Assembly (NCBI GenBank): GCA_003105015.1 | Contig: PQAF01000036.1 | Span: 32,717-85,813, forward strand | Direction: 5' to 3' | DNA: 53,097 bases | Origin: Rhodocyclales bacterium | GTDB taxonomy: Bacteria > Pseudomonadota > Gammaproteobacteria > Burkholderiales > Rhodocyclaceae | Part shown: in pieces, positions 8,312 to 16,457 of the stretch | Numbering within the stretch: the stretch's first letter is position 1 | How the letters are laid out: each line of letters starts with the position of its first letter | The notes under the pieces: generated by a model | What the model was told of the DNA's origin: nothing | Seen by the model: the letters and a program-made list of their open reading frames with translations, nothing else | Database searches by the model: none | Made by a program: the position numbers and the translations under genes

Positions 8312-8387
8312 AGTGGGCAGTTATCAGTTTACAGTTGTCAGTGGGCAGTTTGCAGCACTGCCAACTGCCCACTGACAACTGCCCACT
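8312..8387. repeat. Heptamer inverted-repeat hairpin between flgN and motB
   Basis: Left arm 8315-8356 is six seven-base units of the form NNNCAGT (GGGCAGT, TATCAGT, TTACAGT, TGTCAGT, GGGCAGT, then TTGCAGC). Right arm 8357-8387 is the inverse (ACTGCCA, ACTGCCC, ACTGACA, ACTGCCC, ACT). The arms can fold into a long stem between the convergent flgN and motB genes, reaching into the motB stop codon. It is the same element type as at 1291-1404 and could act as a bidirectional terminator, although it has no clear T tract. Confidence 0.8.
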
Positions 8388-9183
8388 ATTCCTTGACAGG
8401 CAGTTCCTTCACGTCGTCCGGATGCTGGGCCTCGATGAGGATGGTGACGCGGCGATTGCGCGCCCGGCCCTCCGGCGTGTCGTTCGAGGCCACCGGCCGC
8501 TGCTCGCCGTAGCCGGTCGCCGTCAGGCGCTGCGCCGCCACGCCGGATTCGACGAACAGGCGCACCACGCTGGAAGCCCGCGCGCCCGACAGTTCCCAGT
8601 TCGACGGAAACTGCGGCGTCGCGATCGGCGTCGGATCGGTATGCCCCTCGACGGTGATGGGAAACTCGGCCGTCGCCGCCACTTCGGCCACGGCGCGCAG
8701 CGCCTTCACGGCCGCCGGCTGCAGCCTGGCTTCGCCCACCGGGAACAGCACGCTGGCGTTGATCTCGACGGTGATGCCCTTCAGGCCCTCGGTGACGCTG
8801 ACCTTGCCTTCCCGCACCAGCGGCGCCAGCACGCCCATGATCTCCCTGGCCATGTCCCGCATCTTCTCGCGCGCCTGGCGCTTGCGCTCCTCGTCCCTGG
8901 CGTTCCTGAGGGGGGCGATCGGCCGGATGCCGGCCTGGGGCAGGGCCGGATTCGCCACCGGCGCCTGGGCGCCGGCGACCATCTGCTCGCCGCGCGTATT
9001 GATGTTCACGTTGCGGAAGGCCGCCACCAGCGAATCGGAGAGGACCCGGTACTTGCCCTCGTTCACGGTCGACAGGGAGTACATCACCACGAAGAAGGCA
9101 AACAGCAGGGTGATGAAATCGGCGTAGGAAACGAGCCAGCGCTCGTGGTTCTCGTGCTCTTCGGCGTGGGCGCGGCGGCGCAT
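8386..9183 (-). CDS. motB: MotB/MotD-type stator protein with OmpA-like peptidoglycan-binding domain
   Basis: This is the stator subunit that anchors the motor to peptidoglycan and carries the proton-binding aspartate. From ATG 9183 the protein is 265 residues; an alternative TTG at 9198 is less likely. A basic cytoplasmic N-terminus precedes the single membrane helix with VSYADFITLLFAFFVVMYS, where the Asp of YADF is the proton site. The OmpA domain has VEGHTDPTPIATPQFPSNWE and LSGARASSVVRLFVESGV. The partner motA lies upstream. A sigma-28 promoter lies in the motA-motB gap, so this gene may be transcribed separately. Confidence 0.94.
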   Translation of the reverse strand: MRRRAHAEEHENHERWLVSYADFITLLFAFFVVMYSLSTVNEGKYRVLSDSLVAAFRNVNINTRGEQMVAGAQAPVANPALPQAGIRPIAPLRNARDEERKRQAREKMRDMAREIMGVLAPLVREGKVSVTEGLKGITVEINASVLFPVGEARLQPAAVKALRAVAEVAATAEFPITVEGHTDPTPIATPQFPSNWELSGARASSVVRLFVESGVAAQRLTATGYGEQRPVASNDTPEGRARNRRVTILIEAQHPDDVKELPVKE

Positions 9184-9213
9184 GACAATCCGGTCCAAGG
9201 GGGCCAGACTGGA

Positions 9214-9240
9214 TTAACGGCCGGTGGGCGGCCAACTTGA
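9214..9240 (-). promoter_or_regulatory. Candidate sigma-28 promoter upstream of motB
   Basis: On the minus strand TCAAGTTG, an 11-base spacer and GCCGTTAA match the FliA consensus closely. It lies in the 88-base motA-motB gap and ends about 30 bases before the motB ATG. This would let the cell boost motB expression as a class 3 gene independently of motA. Confidence 0.75.
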
Positions 9241-9249
9241 ACCGCCGCA

Positions 9250-9268
9250 CTGCGCGGACTGACTTTTC
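9250..9268. repeat. 19-bp sequence repeated in flhF (copy 1)
   Basis: CTGCGCGGACTGACTTTTC at 9250-9268, at the start of the motA-motB gap, is identical to 12583-12601 inside flhF. It contains the 10-mer GACTGACTTT, which occurs five times in the window. Confidence 0.6.
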
Positions 9269-9271
9269 CGC

Positions 9272-10012
9272 TCAGACCAGATAGCCCTGCAGGCGGCTCT
9301 CGATGATGCGCGGGTTGTCGCCGCTGGCGACGCCGATGAGGCCGTCGACGTACATGTCGCGCACCAGGGTCAGGCGGGCGACATGGGCCAGCAGCTTCTT
9401 GGCGATGGGCAGGAAGATCAGGTTGGCCGAGCCGACGCCGTAGATGGTGGCGACGAAGGCCACGGCGATGCCGGCGCCGAGCTTGGAGGGGTCGGACAGG
9501 TTCTCCATGACGTGGATCAGCCCCATCACCGCGCCGAGGATGCCGATGGTCGGCGCGTAGCCGCCGGCCGACTCCCAGACCTTCGCCGCCAGTTTCATCT
9601 GATCCTCCTGCGCGGCGATCTCGACCTCCAGCACCTCGCGCACGCGATCCGGCTCGGCGCCGTCGACCAGCAGCTGCAGCCCCTTGCGCAGGAAGGGGTC
9701 GTTCAGCTCGGCCAGATAGCCCTCCAGGGCCAGCAGTCCCTCGCGGCGCGCGGTATGGCTCCACTCCATGATGCGATCGATCAGTTCGCGCTGCCCCAGG
9801 ACCGGCGGCGCGAACACCCACCGGGCCATGGCCATGCCCTGCATGAAGGTGGCGAAGGGGCTTTGCAGCATGACGGCGCCGAAGGTGCCGCCCATGACGA
9901 TGACGAAGGCCGTCGGCTGGACCAGCGACGAGAGGTGGCCGCCCTCGAGCCATTGTCCGCCGAGGATGGCCGCCAGGCCGACGACCAGGCCGATGATGCT
10001 GATGACGTCCAT
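9272..10012 (-). CDS. motA: MotA/MotC-type stator proton-channel subunit
   Basis: This inner-membrane stator subunit forms the proton channel with MotB and contacts FliG. The 246-residue protein starts at ATG 10012 (the open frame runs further upstream without homology). Features are MDVISIIGLVVGLAAILGG, FVIVMGGTFGAVMLQSPF, the cytoplasmic loop with DPFLRKGLQLLVDGAEPDRV, and GGYAPTIGILGAVMGLIHVM near the C-terminal helices. The start and short length resemble MotC of Pseudomonas more than E. coli MotA. It follows fliA after 26 bases. Confidence 0.95.
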   Translation of the reverse strand: MDVISIIGLVVGLAAILGGQWLEGGHLSSLVQPTAFVIVMGGTFGAVMLQSPFATFMQGMAMARWVFAPPVLGQRELIDRIMEWSHTARREGLLALEGYLAELNDPFLRKGLQLLVDGAEPDRVREVLEVEIAAQEDQMKLAAKVWESAGGYAPTIGILGAVMGLIHVMENLSDPSKLGAGIAVAFVATIYGVGSANLIFLPIAKKLLAHVARLTLVRDMYVDGLIGVASGDNPRIIESRLQGYLV

Positions 10013-10038
10013 GACAGGCGCCGGGCGGGGTGCCGCGC

Positions 10039-10749
10039 TTATTTCTTGACCAGCCGCGAGCGCAGGCGGGCGATCGCCTGGCTGTGCAGCTGGCAGATGC
10101 GCGATTCGGACACGCCGAGGATCTCGCCGATCTCGCGCAGGTTGAGTTCCTCCTCGTAGTACAGGCCCATCACCGTCTTCTCGCGGTCGGGCAGGTCCTC
10201 GATGGCGCGGATCAGCACGTCGCGCATGTTCTTGTCGAGGAGCGCCGACAGCGGGTCGGCTTCGCTGCTGGGCAGGTGGCGGTCGAGATAGTCGTCGTCG
10301 TCGTCGCCGCCGAAGTCCTCCAGATGGATGAGTTGGTAGCCGCGCGCGTCCTGCAGCATCTTCTGGTAGTCGCCGAGCGCCATGTCGAGGGACTTGGCCA
10401 GTTCGCCTTCGGTCGGCTGGCGGCCGTAGCGCTGCTCGAGCTGGCTGACGGCCGTCTCGATGCGGCGCATGTCGCGCCTGAGGCTCCTCGGCAGCCAGTC
10501 GTTCTCGCGCAGGCCGTCGAGCATGGCGCCGCGGATGCGCTGCACGGCATAGGTCTCGAACTGCGCGCCGAGGCCTTCCTCGAAGCGGCCGACGGCATCG
10601 ATCAGCCCGAGCATGCCGTTCTGGATGAGGTCCTCGGCCTGCACGCTGGCGGGCAGCTTGGCCATGAGGTGGTACGCGATCCGCTTGACCAGCGGCGCGT
10701 ACTGCATGATGAGTTGATCCCTGTCCAGGGAGCCGCTTGCGGTATACAT
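10039..10749 (-). CDS. fliA: FliA, flagellar sigma-28 factor
   Basis: FliA directs RNA polymerase to late flagellar and chemotaxis promoters. The 236-residue product starts at ATG 10749. Region 2 contains IQNGMLGLIDAVGRFEEGLG and FETYAVQRIRGAMLDGLREN. Region 4 contains LPDREKTVMGLYYEEELNLR and the helix-turn-helix IGEILGVSESRICQLHSQA. Six matching promoters are visible in this window. It lies between flhG and motA on the flhB-to-motB transcript. Confidence 0.97.
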   Translation of the reverse strand: MYTASGSLDRDQLIMQYAPLVKRIAYHLMAKLPASVQAEDLIQNGMLGLIDAVGRFEEGLGAQFETYAVQRIRGAMLDGLRENDWLPRSLRRDMRRIETAVSQLEQRYGRQPTEGELAKSLDMALGDYQKMLQDARGYQLIHLEDFGGDDDDDYLDRHLPSSEADPLSALLDKNMRDVLIRAIEDLPDREKTVMGLYYEEELNLREIGEILGVSESRICQLHSQAIARLRSRLVKK

Positions 10750-10796
10750 CCGCCGTGTCTCTAGTTGCCTGGCATGCGAGCCGGAATGGGGTTCCA

Positions 10797-11609
10797 CTAT
10801 ACCACCGGATGCGCTGCCGCCGCGCCCTGCAGGCCCCGCGCCGCAACGGAGAAGTCGTTTCCCGCAGCCTGGCGCGACGTGTCGAGAAACGCTGCGGCCA
10901 GCGCCAGGCCGAGGCTGTCCGCATCGTCCTGTCCCGCCGGGCCGCCGACCAGATCGAGTTCGGCGCCCAGGTGGCGGCGTGCCACCTCGCGCAGGTTGGC
11001 GAAGACGGTGCGGTTCTCCGCCGCGCTCGAGGCGCGCAGGATCGCGATGCCGAAGCGGCGGCAGTCGCGCAGCTGCGCCAGGCGCTTCATCCGCGCATAG
11101 GCCTCGGTGATGGAGGCGCCGTCGGACGCTACCGCGATGACGATGCGCTGCGGCTGCGGCAGCAGCGGCGAGAAGTCCGCCTCGGCGCGGTCGGCCGTAT
11201 CCGCCAGCACGAAATCGACGCCCTTCTGCAGGCGGCGCAGCCACTCGGACAGGGCGCGCCGCTCCATGGCATCGAGGCGGGCATGCTGCCTGGCCGCGCG
11301 CGCCGCCGGCAGCAGGCGGATCGACGGCTCGGGCCTCAGCAGCACCTGCGCGGCCGGCACGTCGCGGTTGACCGCCTGCAGCAGGTCGAAGCGCGCGCGC
11401 AGGCCGAAGGCGGCGGCGACGCTGTCGGCGCCGGCATGCTCGTCGATGACGAGGACTTCCTTGCCGGCCGCGGCGAGCCCGCGCGCGAGGGCGGCCACGA
11501 GGGTGTTGCGGGCCTCGCCGGCGCCGGCGAAGGCGACGGTCGCCGGGCCGCGTGCGCCGGTGAACAGCTTGCGCAGGCCCGCCGCCTGGTCCTCGAAGAG
11601 GCTAGCCAT
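10797..11609 (-). CDS. flhG: FlhG/FleN-like MinD-family protein with degenerate P-loop
   Basis: FlhG normally is a ParA/MinD ATPase that counters FlhF and sets flagellar number. The 270-residue protein overlaps the flhF stop by 8 bases and has the family layout: N-terminal DQAAGLRKLF (the FlhF-activating DQAxxLR motif), VLVIDEHAGADSVAAAFGL, and ASDGASITEAYARMKRLAQL in the switch-II/membrane region. The deviant Walker A that should read KGGVGKT is AGAGEARNT. Both signature lysines are missing, so ATP hydrolysis is doubtful. The terminal amphipathic helix that binds membrane in MinD is not obvious. It may retain only the FlhF-regulating N-terminus. Confidence 0.85.
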   Translation of the reverse strand: MASLFEDQAAGLRKLFTGARGPATVAFAGAGEARNTLVAALARGLAAAGKEVLVIDEHAGADSVAAAFGLRARFDLLQAVNRDVPAAQVLLRPEPSIRLLPAARAARQHARLDAMERRALSEWLRRLQKGVDFVLADTADRAEADFSPLLPQPQRIVIAVASDGASITEAYARMKRLAQLRDCRRFGIAILRASSAAENRTVFANLREVARRHLGAELDLVGGPAGQDDADSLGLALAAAFLDTSRQAAGNDFSVAARGLQGAAAAHPVV

Positions 11610-12990
11610 GAATGGCCCCTTGAATCTCGCCGCCGCGCGCCGGGCACGCCGACATCAGCAGGCCGGCCTCGTCGCCGACGAGGCGGTGCGGCGAATTCTC
11701 CGGCAGGCCCTTGAGGGCGCGGTGCAGCAGGTAGGCGCGGTTGGGCAGGTGCAGGTCTTCCGGCACGCGCTGGCCGTTGGCGACGTAATACAGTTCGAGC
11801 CGGTGGCGGATCAGCGTGTCGAGCGCCGGCGCCAGGCTGACAGCCTCGTCCACCTTGGTGAGGATGGCGCCGGCCAGTTCGCTGCCGCCGGCCTCGCGAC
11901 CGTAGGCGCGCACGACGTCGTCGAGCGTGTCGCCACGGCTGGTGGCGTTGAGCAGCAGCAGGCGCCGCACGCCGCCGGCGCCGTCGAGCATGGCCGCCTG
12001 CTCGGACACCAGGCGGTCGCGCTGGCTCATGCCGATGGTGTCGATCAGCACCATGTGCTTGCCGGCGAGGTCGGCCAGGGTGCGGCGCAGGTCGGCGGCG
12101 TCGCGCACGGCATGCACCTGCACGCCGAGGATGCGGCCGTAGATGCGCAACTGTTCGTGGGCGCCGATGCGGTAGCCGTCGGTGGTCAGCAGCGCCACGC
12201 TGTCGGCGCCGTGGCGCACGACGCAGCGCGCCGCCAGCTTCGCCGTGGTGGTGGTCTTGCCGACGCCGGTCGGGCCGACCAGGGCATACGTGCCGCCGGC
12301 GTCGATGATCTCGTCGTCGCTGCCGGCCGTGTGCAGGTTGCGGTTGAGCACGCCCTTCAGCCAGTTGTGCCCCTCCTCGCGCGTGATGCCGGCCGGCAGG
12401 CTGTTCACCAGCCGCCGTGCCAGCTGGGCGGAGAAGCCGGCGTCGAGCAGGTCGGTCAGCAGCAGGGTCTTGGCGGGCGCCTCGTGGCCCAGCCCGGTCC
12501 AGGCGAAGCCGGCGAGCTGCTGCTCGATCAGGCCCTTGATGCCGGCCAGCTCGCGCATCAGAGGGTTCTCGTCGGCGCCGTGCTGCGCGGACTGACTTTT
12601 CGTTCCGGCCGCTTCACTTGACCCGCTTTCGCGGGTTGGCCTGCCCTGAATCTGCGGTTTGCGCGGCTCCGGCCGCGCCGTCGCCGGCTTCGCGGCGGCA
12701 GGCTGCCATTCGCGCACGGCCTTCTGCTCCACCGCGGCAGTGCGGGCCGGGGCCGGCTTGCGCGATCCGCCGGACAGGCTGACCGTGAAGTCCTCGTCGC
12801 GATCGATGCGCGGCGCCGCGGCGAACGGCGCGGCCGGCTCGTCGGGGATCTCGCTCGCCAGGACGGCGGTGATCTCGACGCCGCCGTCCACACTGCGGTT
12901 CGACAGCACGATGGCGTCGCCGCCGAGTTCCTCCTTCACCTGGCGCAGGGCCTCGCGCGCGGTTTTCCCGAAGTAGCGCTTGATGTTCAT
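11602..12990 (-). CDS. flhF: FlhF, SRP-type GTPase for flagellar placement
   Basis: FlhF is a signal-recognition-particle-like GTPase that places and numbers polar flagella. From ATG 12990 the protein is 462 residues; the longer reading begins with GTG. It starts MNIKRYFGKTAREALRQVKE, followed by a low-complexity linker (about residues 60-150). The NG domain has G1 GPTGVGKTTTTAKLAAR, G3 DTIGMSQRD, G4 TKVDEA and G5 NGQRVPEDLH. The start overlaps the flhA stop (TGATG) and the end overlaps flhG. The linker contains a copy of the 19-bp repeat also found upstream of motB. Confidence 0.96.
   Translation of the reverse strand: MNIKRYFGKTAREALRQVKEELGGDAIVLSNRSVDGGVEITAVLASEIPDEPAAPFAAAPRIDRDEDFTVSLSGGSRKPAPARTAAVEQKAVREWQPAAAKPATARPEPRKPQIQGRPTRESGSSEAAGTKSQSAQHGADENPLMRELAGIKGLIEQQLAGFAWTGLGHEAPAKTLLLTDLLDAGFSAQLARRLVNSLPAGITREEGHNWLKGVLNRNLHTAGSDDEIIDAGGTYALVGPTGVGKTTTTAKLAARCVVRHGADSVALLTTDGYRIGAHEQLRIYGRILGVQVHAVRDAADLRRTLADLAGKHMVLIDTIGMSQRDRLVSEQAAMLDGAGGVRRLLLLNATSRGDTLDDVVRAYGREAGGSELAGAILTKVDEAVSLAPALDTLIRHRLELYYVANGQRVPEDLHLPNRAYLLHRALKGLPENSPHRLVGDEAGLLMSACPARGGEIQGAIHG
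12583..12601. repeat. 19-bp sequence repeated upstream of motB (copy 2)
   Basis: This stretch is identical to 9250-9268. Here it lies within the variable linker of flhF, where it encodes KSQSAQ. It contains the 10-mer GACTGACTTT. Confidence 0.6.
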
Positions 12991-15074
12991 CACTTACCTC
13001 CGATGATCGCAGTGACTTTGATGGTGCGCGAATCCGGCACTTCGGCATTCGCGATGACTTTGAGCTGGGGCACGGCGCGGCGCAGGAAGCGCGACAGCAG
13101 CCAGCGCAGCTGTCCCGGCACGAGCAGCACGGCGGGCAGGCCGACCTCCTCCTGGCGCTGGGCGGCGGCGGCGGTCTGGCGCAGCAGCGTATCGGCCAGC
13201 CCCGGCTCGATGCCGCTGCCGTCGGGGCCGACGGTCTGCACCGCCTGCAGCAGCACGCGTTCCAGCGACGGATCGAGCGCGATCACCGACAGGTCGGCGT
13301 TGCCCGGATAGAGCTGCTGCACGATCGAGCGGCCGAGCGCGACGCGCACCTGCGCGGTGAGCTCGACCGGGTCCTGCGTGCGCGGCGCGTGCTCGGCAAC
13401 GGTCTCGATGATGCTGCGCATGTCGCGCAGGGTGACGCCCTCCTCCAGCAGGTTCTGCAGCACGCGCTGCACGACGGCAAGCGGCAGCTGCTTCGGCACC
13501 AGGTCCTCGATGGCCTTCGGCGCATCCTTGGCGATGTGGTCGAGCAGGGCCTGGGCCTCCTGCCGGCCGAGCAGTTCGGCGGCATGGCTGAGGATGACCT
13601 GGTTGAGGTGCGTGGCCACCACCGTGCTGGCGTCGACCACCGTGTAGCCGAGGGCATGCGCCTGGTCGCGCAGGCCGGCCTCGATCCAGACGGCCGGCAG
13701 GCCGAAGGCCGGATCCTTGGTCTGCGCGCCCGGCAAGGTGCCGGCGACGCGGCCCGGGTTGATGGCGAGGAACATGCCCGGCCAGGCCTCGCCGGCGCCG
13801 ACATCGACGCCCTTCAGGGCGATGCGGTAGCCGTTCGGCTTGAGCTCGAGGTTGTCGCGGATGTGTACCGGCGCCGAGAGGAAGCCGACTTCCTGGGCGA
13901 ATTTCTTGCGCAGGCCGCGGATGCGCTTCAGGAGCTCGCCGTCCTGCCCCTTGTCCACCAGCGGGATCAGGCGGTAGCCGACCTCCAGGCCGAGCACGTC
14001 CACCGGCGCGACGTCGGCCCAGCTCGCCTCCTGCGCTTCGGCCGGCGTCGCGGCGGCCGGGGCGGCCGGTTTCTCCTCCGCCGGCCGGGCCTTCTTCTGC
14101 ACCATCCAGTACGCCAGGCCGCCGACGGCGCCGGCGAACAGCAGGAAGGCGAAGTGCGGCATGCCGGGGATCAGGCCGAGGATGCCGAGGATGCCGGCGG
14201 TGAGCATCAGCACCTGCGGGTTGGAGAAAACCTGGCCGACGAACTGTTGGCCGATGTCCTCGTCGGTGGCGACGCGGCTCACCACCAGGCCGGCGGCGGT
14301 GGAGATGATCAGCGCCGGGATCTGCGCGACGAGGCCGTCGCCGATGGTGAGCAGGGTGTAGTTCTGCGCCGCCCGCGCCAGCTCCATGTCGTGCTGCAGC
14401 ATGCCGACGATGAGGCCGCCGATGACGTTGATGAAGAGGATCAGGATGCCGGCGACGGCATCGCCGCGCACGAACTTGGAGGCGCCGTCCATCGAGCCGA
14501 AGAAGTCGGCCTCCTGGGCGATCTCGGTGCGGCGCTTGCGCGCCACTTCCTCGCCGATCAGGCCGGCGTTGAGGTCGGCGTCGATGGCCATCTGCTTGCC
14601 GGGCATGGCATCCAGGGTGAAGCGCGCCGACACCTCGGCGATGCGCCCGGCGCCCTTGGTGATGACGACGAAGTTGATCAGCACCAGGATAATGAACACC
14701 ACCAGGCCGACGGCGTAGTTGCCGCCGACGAGGAAGTGGCCGAAGGCCTCGATCACCTTGCCGGCGGCATCGCCGCCGGTATGCCCCTCGAGCAGGATGA
14801 CGCGGGTCGAGGCGACGTTGAGGCTCAGGCGCAGCAGCGTCGTCACCAGCAGCACGGTCGGGAAGATCGAGAAGTCGAGCGGCTTCTTGGTGTACATCGA
14901 CACCAGCAGCACCATCACCGCCAGCGCTATGTTGAAGGTGAAGAACAGGTCGAGCATCACCGGCGGCAGCGGCAGCACCATCATCGAGAGGATCATGACG
15001 ATGAGCAGCGGCGCGCCGAGCTGGCGCAGGTTGCCGCCGGCGAACATGTTGCGCAGGCTCAGTTCGCCGTTCAT
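12990..15074 (-). CDS. flhA: FlhA, flagellar type III export gate protein
   Basis: FlhA is the large export-gate component, with an N-terminal membrane domain and a C-terminal cytoplasmic ring that binds chaperone-substrate pairs. It is 694 residues, normal for the family. Conserved segments include KPLDFSIFPTVLLVTTLLRL, SLNVASTRVILLEGHTGG, RFTLDAMPGKQMAIDADLNA and GAGEAWPGMFLAINPGR. It is followed by flhF with overlapping stop and start codons. Confidence 0.98.
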   Translation of the reverse strand: MNGELSLRNMFAGGNLRQLGAPLLIVMILSMMVLPLPPVMLDLFFTFNIALAVMVLLVSMYTKKPLDFSIFPTVLLVTTLLRLSLNVASTRVILLEGHTGGDAAGKVIEAFGHFLVGGNYAVGLVVFIILVLINFVVITKGAGRIAEVSARFTLDAMPGKQMAIDADLNAGLIGEEVARKRRTEIAQEADFFGSMDGASKFVRGDAVAGILILFINVIGGLIVGMLQHDMELARAAQNYTLLTIGDGLVAQIPALIISTAAGLVVSRVATDEDIGQQFVGQVFSNPQVLMLTAGILGILGLIPGMPHFAFLLFAGAVGGLAYWMVQKKARPAEEKPAAPAAATPAEAQEASWADVAPVDVLGLEVGYRLIPLVDKGQDGELLKRIRGLRKKFAQEVGFLSAPVHIRDNLELKPNGYRIALKGVDVGAGEAWPGMFLAINPGRVAGTLPGAQTKDPAFGLPAVWIEAGLRDQAHALGYTVVDASTVVATHLNQVILSHAAELLGRQEAQALLDHIAKDAPKAIEDLVPKQLPLAVVQRVLQNLLEEGVTLRDMRSIIETVAEHAPRTQDPVELTAQVRVALGRSIVQQLYPGNADLSVIALDPSLERVLLQAVQTVGPDGSGIEPGLADTLLRQTAAAAQRQEEVGLPAVLLVPGQLRWLLSRFLRRAVPQLKVIANAEVPDSRTIKVTAIIGGK

Positions 15075-15099
15075 GGCAGGACACCTTCAAATGCATCAA

Positions 15100-15168
15100 C
15101 CACGGCGGGCACGGCGACACGGCGCAAAGGCAATTCGTTCTTTCGCCGTGTCGCCGTGTGCGCCGTGG
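15100..15168. repeat. Long imperfect palindrome between flhB and flhA
   Basis: The left arm (15100-15125, CCACGGCGGGCACGGCGACA onwards) pairs with the right arm (15144-15168, ending CGCCGTGTGCGCCGTGG) around an 18-base loop with the core CAATTCGTT. It fills most of the 112-base flhB-flhA gap. It looks like a dispersed REP/MITE-type palindrome, since it codes for nothing. It could form an RNA hairpin that tunes the FlhB:FlhA ratio. Confidence 0.7.
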
Positions 15169-15186
15169 TAAAGCTTCTGCCCTGTT

Positions 15187-16323
15187 TCATTCCGCCACCC
15201 CCGGGTCGAGTTCGGCCGGCACCGGCAGGTCGGCGGGCAGTTGCGGCGGGCGCCCGCCACGGGCCAGCCAGGCATTGAGCTGGTACACATACGCCATCAC
15301 CTCGGCCACGGCGCGGAACAGCGCGGGCGGGATGGTCTGGTCGAGATCGGTGTGGGCATACAGGGCGCGCGCCAGCGGCGGCGCCTCCAGCAGCGGCACG
15401 CCGTGCTCCTGCGCGATCTCGCGGATGCGCTGGGCGATGGCGCCGCGGCCCTTGGCGACGACGCGCGGCGCCGGCATCCTCTCGTCGTAGGCGAGCGCCA
15501 CGGCGAAGTGCGTCGGGTTGGTGACCACCACCTGGGCCTTCGGCACGGCGGCCATCATGCGGCGGCGGGCGATCTCGCGCTGCTGGCTGCGGATGCGCGC
15601 CTTGAGCTGGGGATCGCCCTCCATCTCCTTCATTTCCTTGCGCACTTCCTCCTTGGTCATGCGCAGCTTGCTGTGGTACTGCCAGAGCTGGAAGGGTACG
15701 TCGAGGGCGACGATGAGGGTCATCGAGGCAACGATGACGAGGGTGCTGAAGAGGATGGTCTGCCCCATCGCATGCAGGCCGGCCTCGACCGGCTGGCCGA
15801 TCAGGGCGAACACCTGGTCCTTTTCATGCAGGACGACCCACACCACCACGCCGCCGACCAGCAGCGCCTTGAGTATCCCCTTCACCAGCTCGCCGACGCT
15901 GTGCATGGAGAACATGCGGCCGAAGCCCTTGAGCGGATCGAGGCGCGTCCAGTCCGGCGCCAGCGCCTTGCTGGAAAAGTTCAGCCCGCCCATCGTGAAG
16001 GGGCCGGCCAGGGCCGCCACCACCAGGATCAGCAGCAGCGGACCCAGGGTGGCAAGCGCCTCCCCCGCCTCATGCAGGAACAGGGCCGGCAGGGCCGTCG
16101 TGTCGAAGGCCTCGTCGCGGCCGAAAGTCAGTCCCCGCGACACGGCGCCGCTGATGCGCTGCGCCAGCCAGGAACCGCCCGCCCACAGCGCGCCCGAGCC
16201 GGCGATCAGGACGAGAAAAGCCGACAGCTCGCGCGATTGCGGCACCTGGCCTTCTTCGCGCGCCTGCTCGAGTCGTCGTGGTGACGCTGGTTCTGTTTTT
16301 TCGAGATCGGAATCTTCCGCCAT
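15187..16323 (-). CDS. flhB: FlhB, flagellar export switch protein
   Basis: FlhB controls the export switch from hook to filament substrates through autocleavage. The 378-residue protein starts MAEDSDLEKTEPASPRRLEQ and has four membrane helices in its N-terminal part. The cleavage motif NPTH lies in VVTNPTHFAVALAYDERMPA, followed by EHGVPLLEAPPLARALYAHT. The gene heads the flhB-flhA-flhF-flhG-fliA-motA-motB cluster. Upstream are a dispersed palindrome and a FleQ-box-like site. Confidence 0.97.
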   Translation of the reverse strand: MAEDSDLEKTEPASPRRLEQAREEGQVPQSRELSAFLVLIAGSGALWAGGSWLAQRISGAVSRGLTFGRDEAFDTTALPALFLHEAGEALATLGPLLLILVVAALAGPFTMGGLNFSSKALAPDWTRLDPLKGFGRMFSMHSVGELVKGILKALLVGGVVVWVVLHEKDQVFALIGQPVEAGLHAMGQTILFSTLVIVASMTLIVALDVPFQLWQYHSKLRMTKEEVRKEMKEMEGDPQLKARIRSQQREIARRRMMAAVPKAQVVVTNPTHFAVALAYDERMPAPRVVAKGRGAIAQRIREIAQEHGVPLLEAPPLARALYAHTDLDQTIPPALFRAVAEVMAYVYQLNAWLARGGRPPQLPADLPVPAELDPGVAE

Positions 16324-16343
16324 GGCCCCGTTCCATTTGTCGC

Positions 16344-16396
16344 GCCCTCACCCCAAAGCCCCTCTCCACGCGGGGAGAGGGGTTGGGGGTGAGGGC
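16344..16396. repeat. Palindromic REP-like element upstream of flhB
   Basis: GCCCTCACCCC at 16344-16354 pairs with GGGGTGAGGGC at 16386-16396, and the inner CCCCTCTCC pairs with GGAGAGGGG, giving a strong stem with a short loop (ACGC). This C/T-rich palindrome is of the type dispersed through many proteobacterial genomes. It lies 20 bases upstream of the flhB ATG, so it would be in the leader or overlap the promoter. Confidence 0.75.
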
Positions 16397-16404
16397 TACT
16401 CCAT

Positions 16405-16423
16405 GGCGGCGATTATTGCCGCC
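16405..16423. promoter_or_regulatory. FleQ-box-like palindrome upstream of flhB
   Basis: GGCGGCGATTATTGCCGCC is a near-perfect palindrome with one mismatched pair and the same GGC-AT-ATTGCC core as the two sites in the flgB/flgA region. It lies 82 bases upstream of the flhB ATG. Its recurrence at two early flagellar promoters suggests a flagellar master regulator. Confidence 0.42.
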
Positions 16424-16457
16424 CCCGGCAAGGGGCGGCGGCGGGAATAGACGGGGA

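Noticed and set aside
9272..10924. 550-residue open frame covering motA and extending into fliA
   Set aside because: Only the part from ATG 10012 matches MotA/MotC; the rest is an Arg-rich antisense-like reading of other genes.
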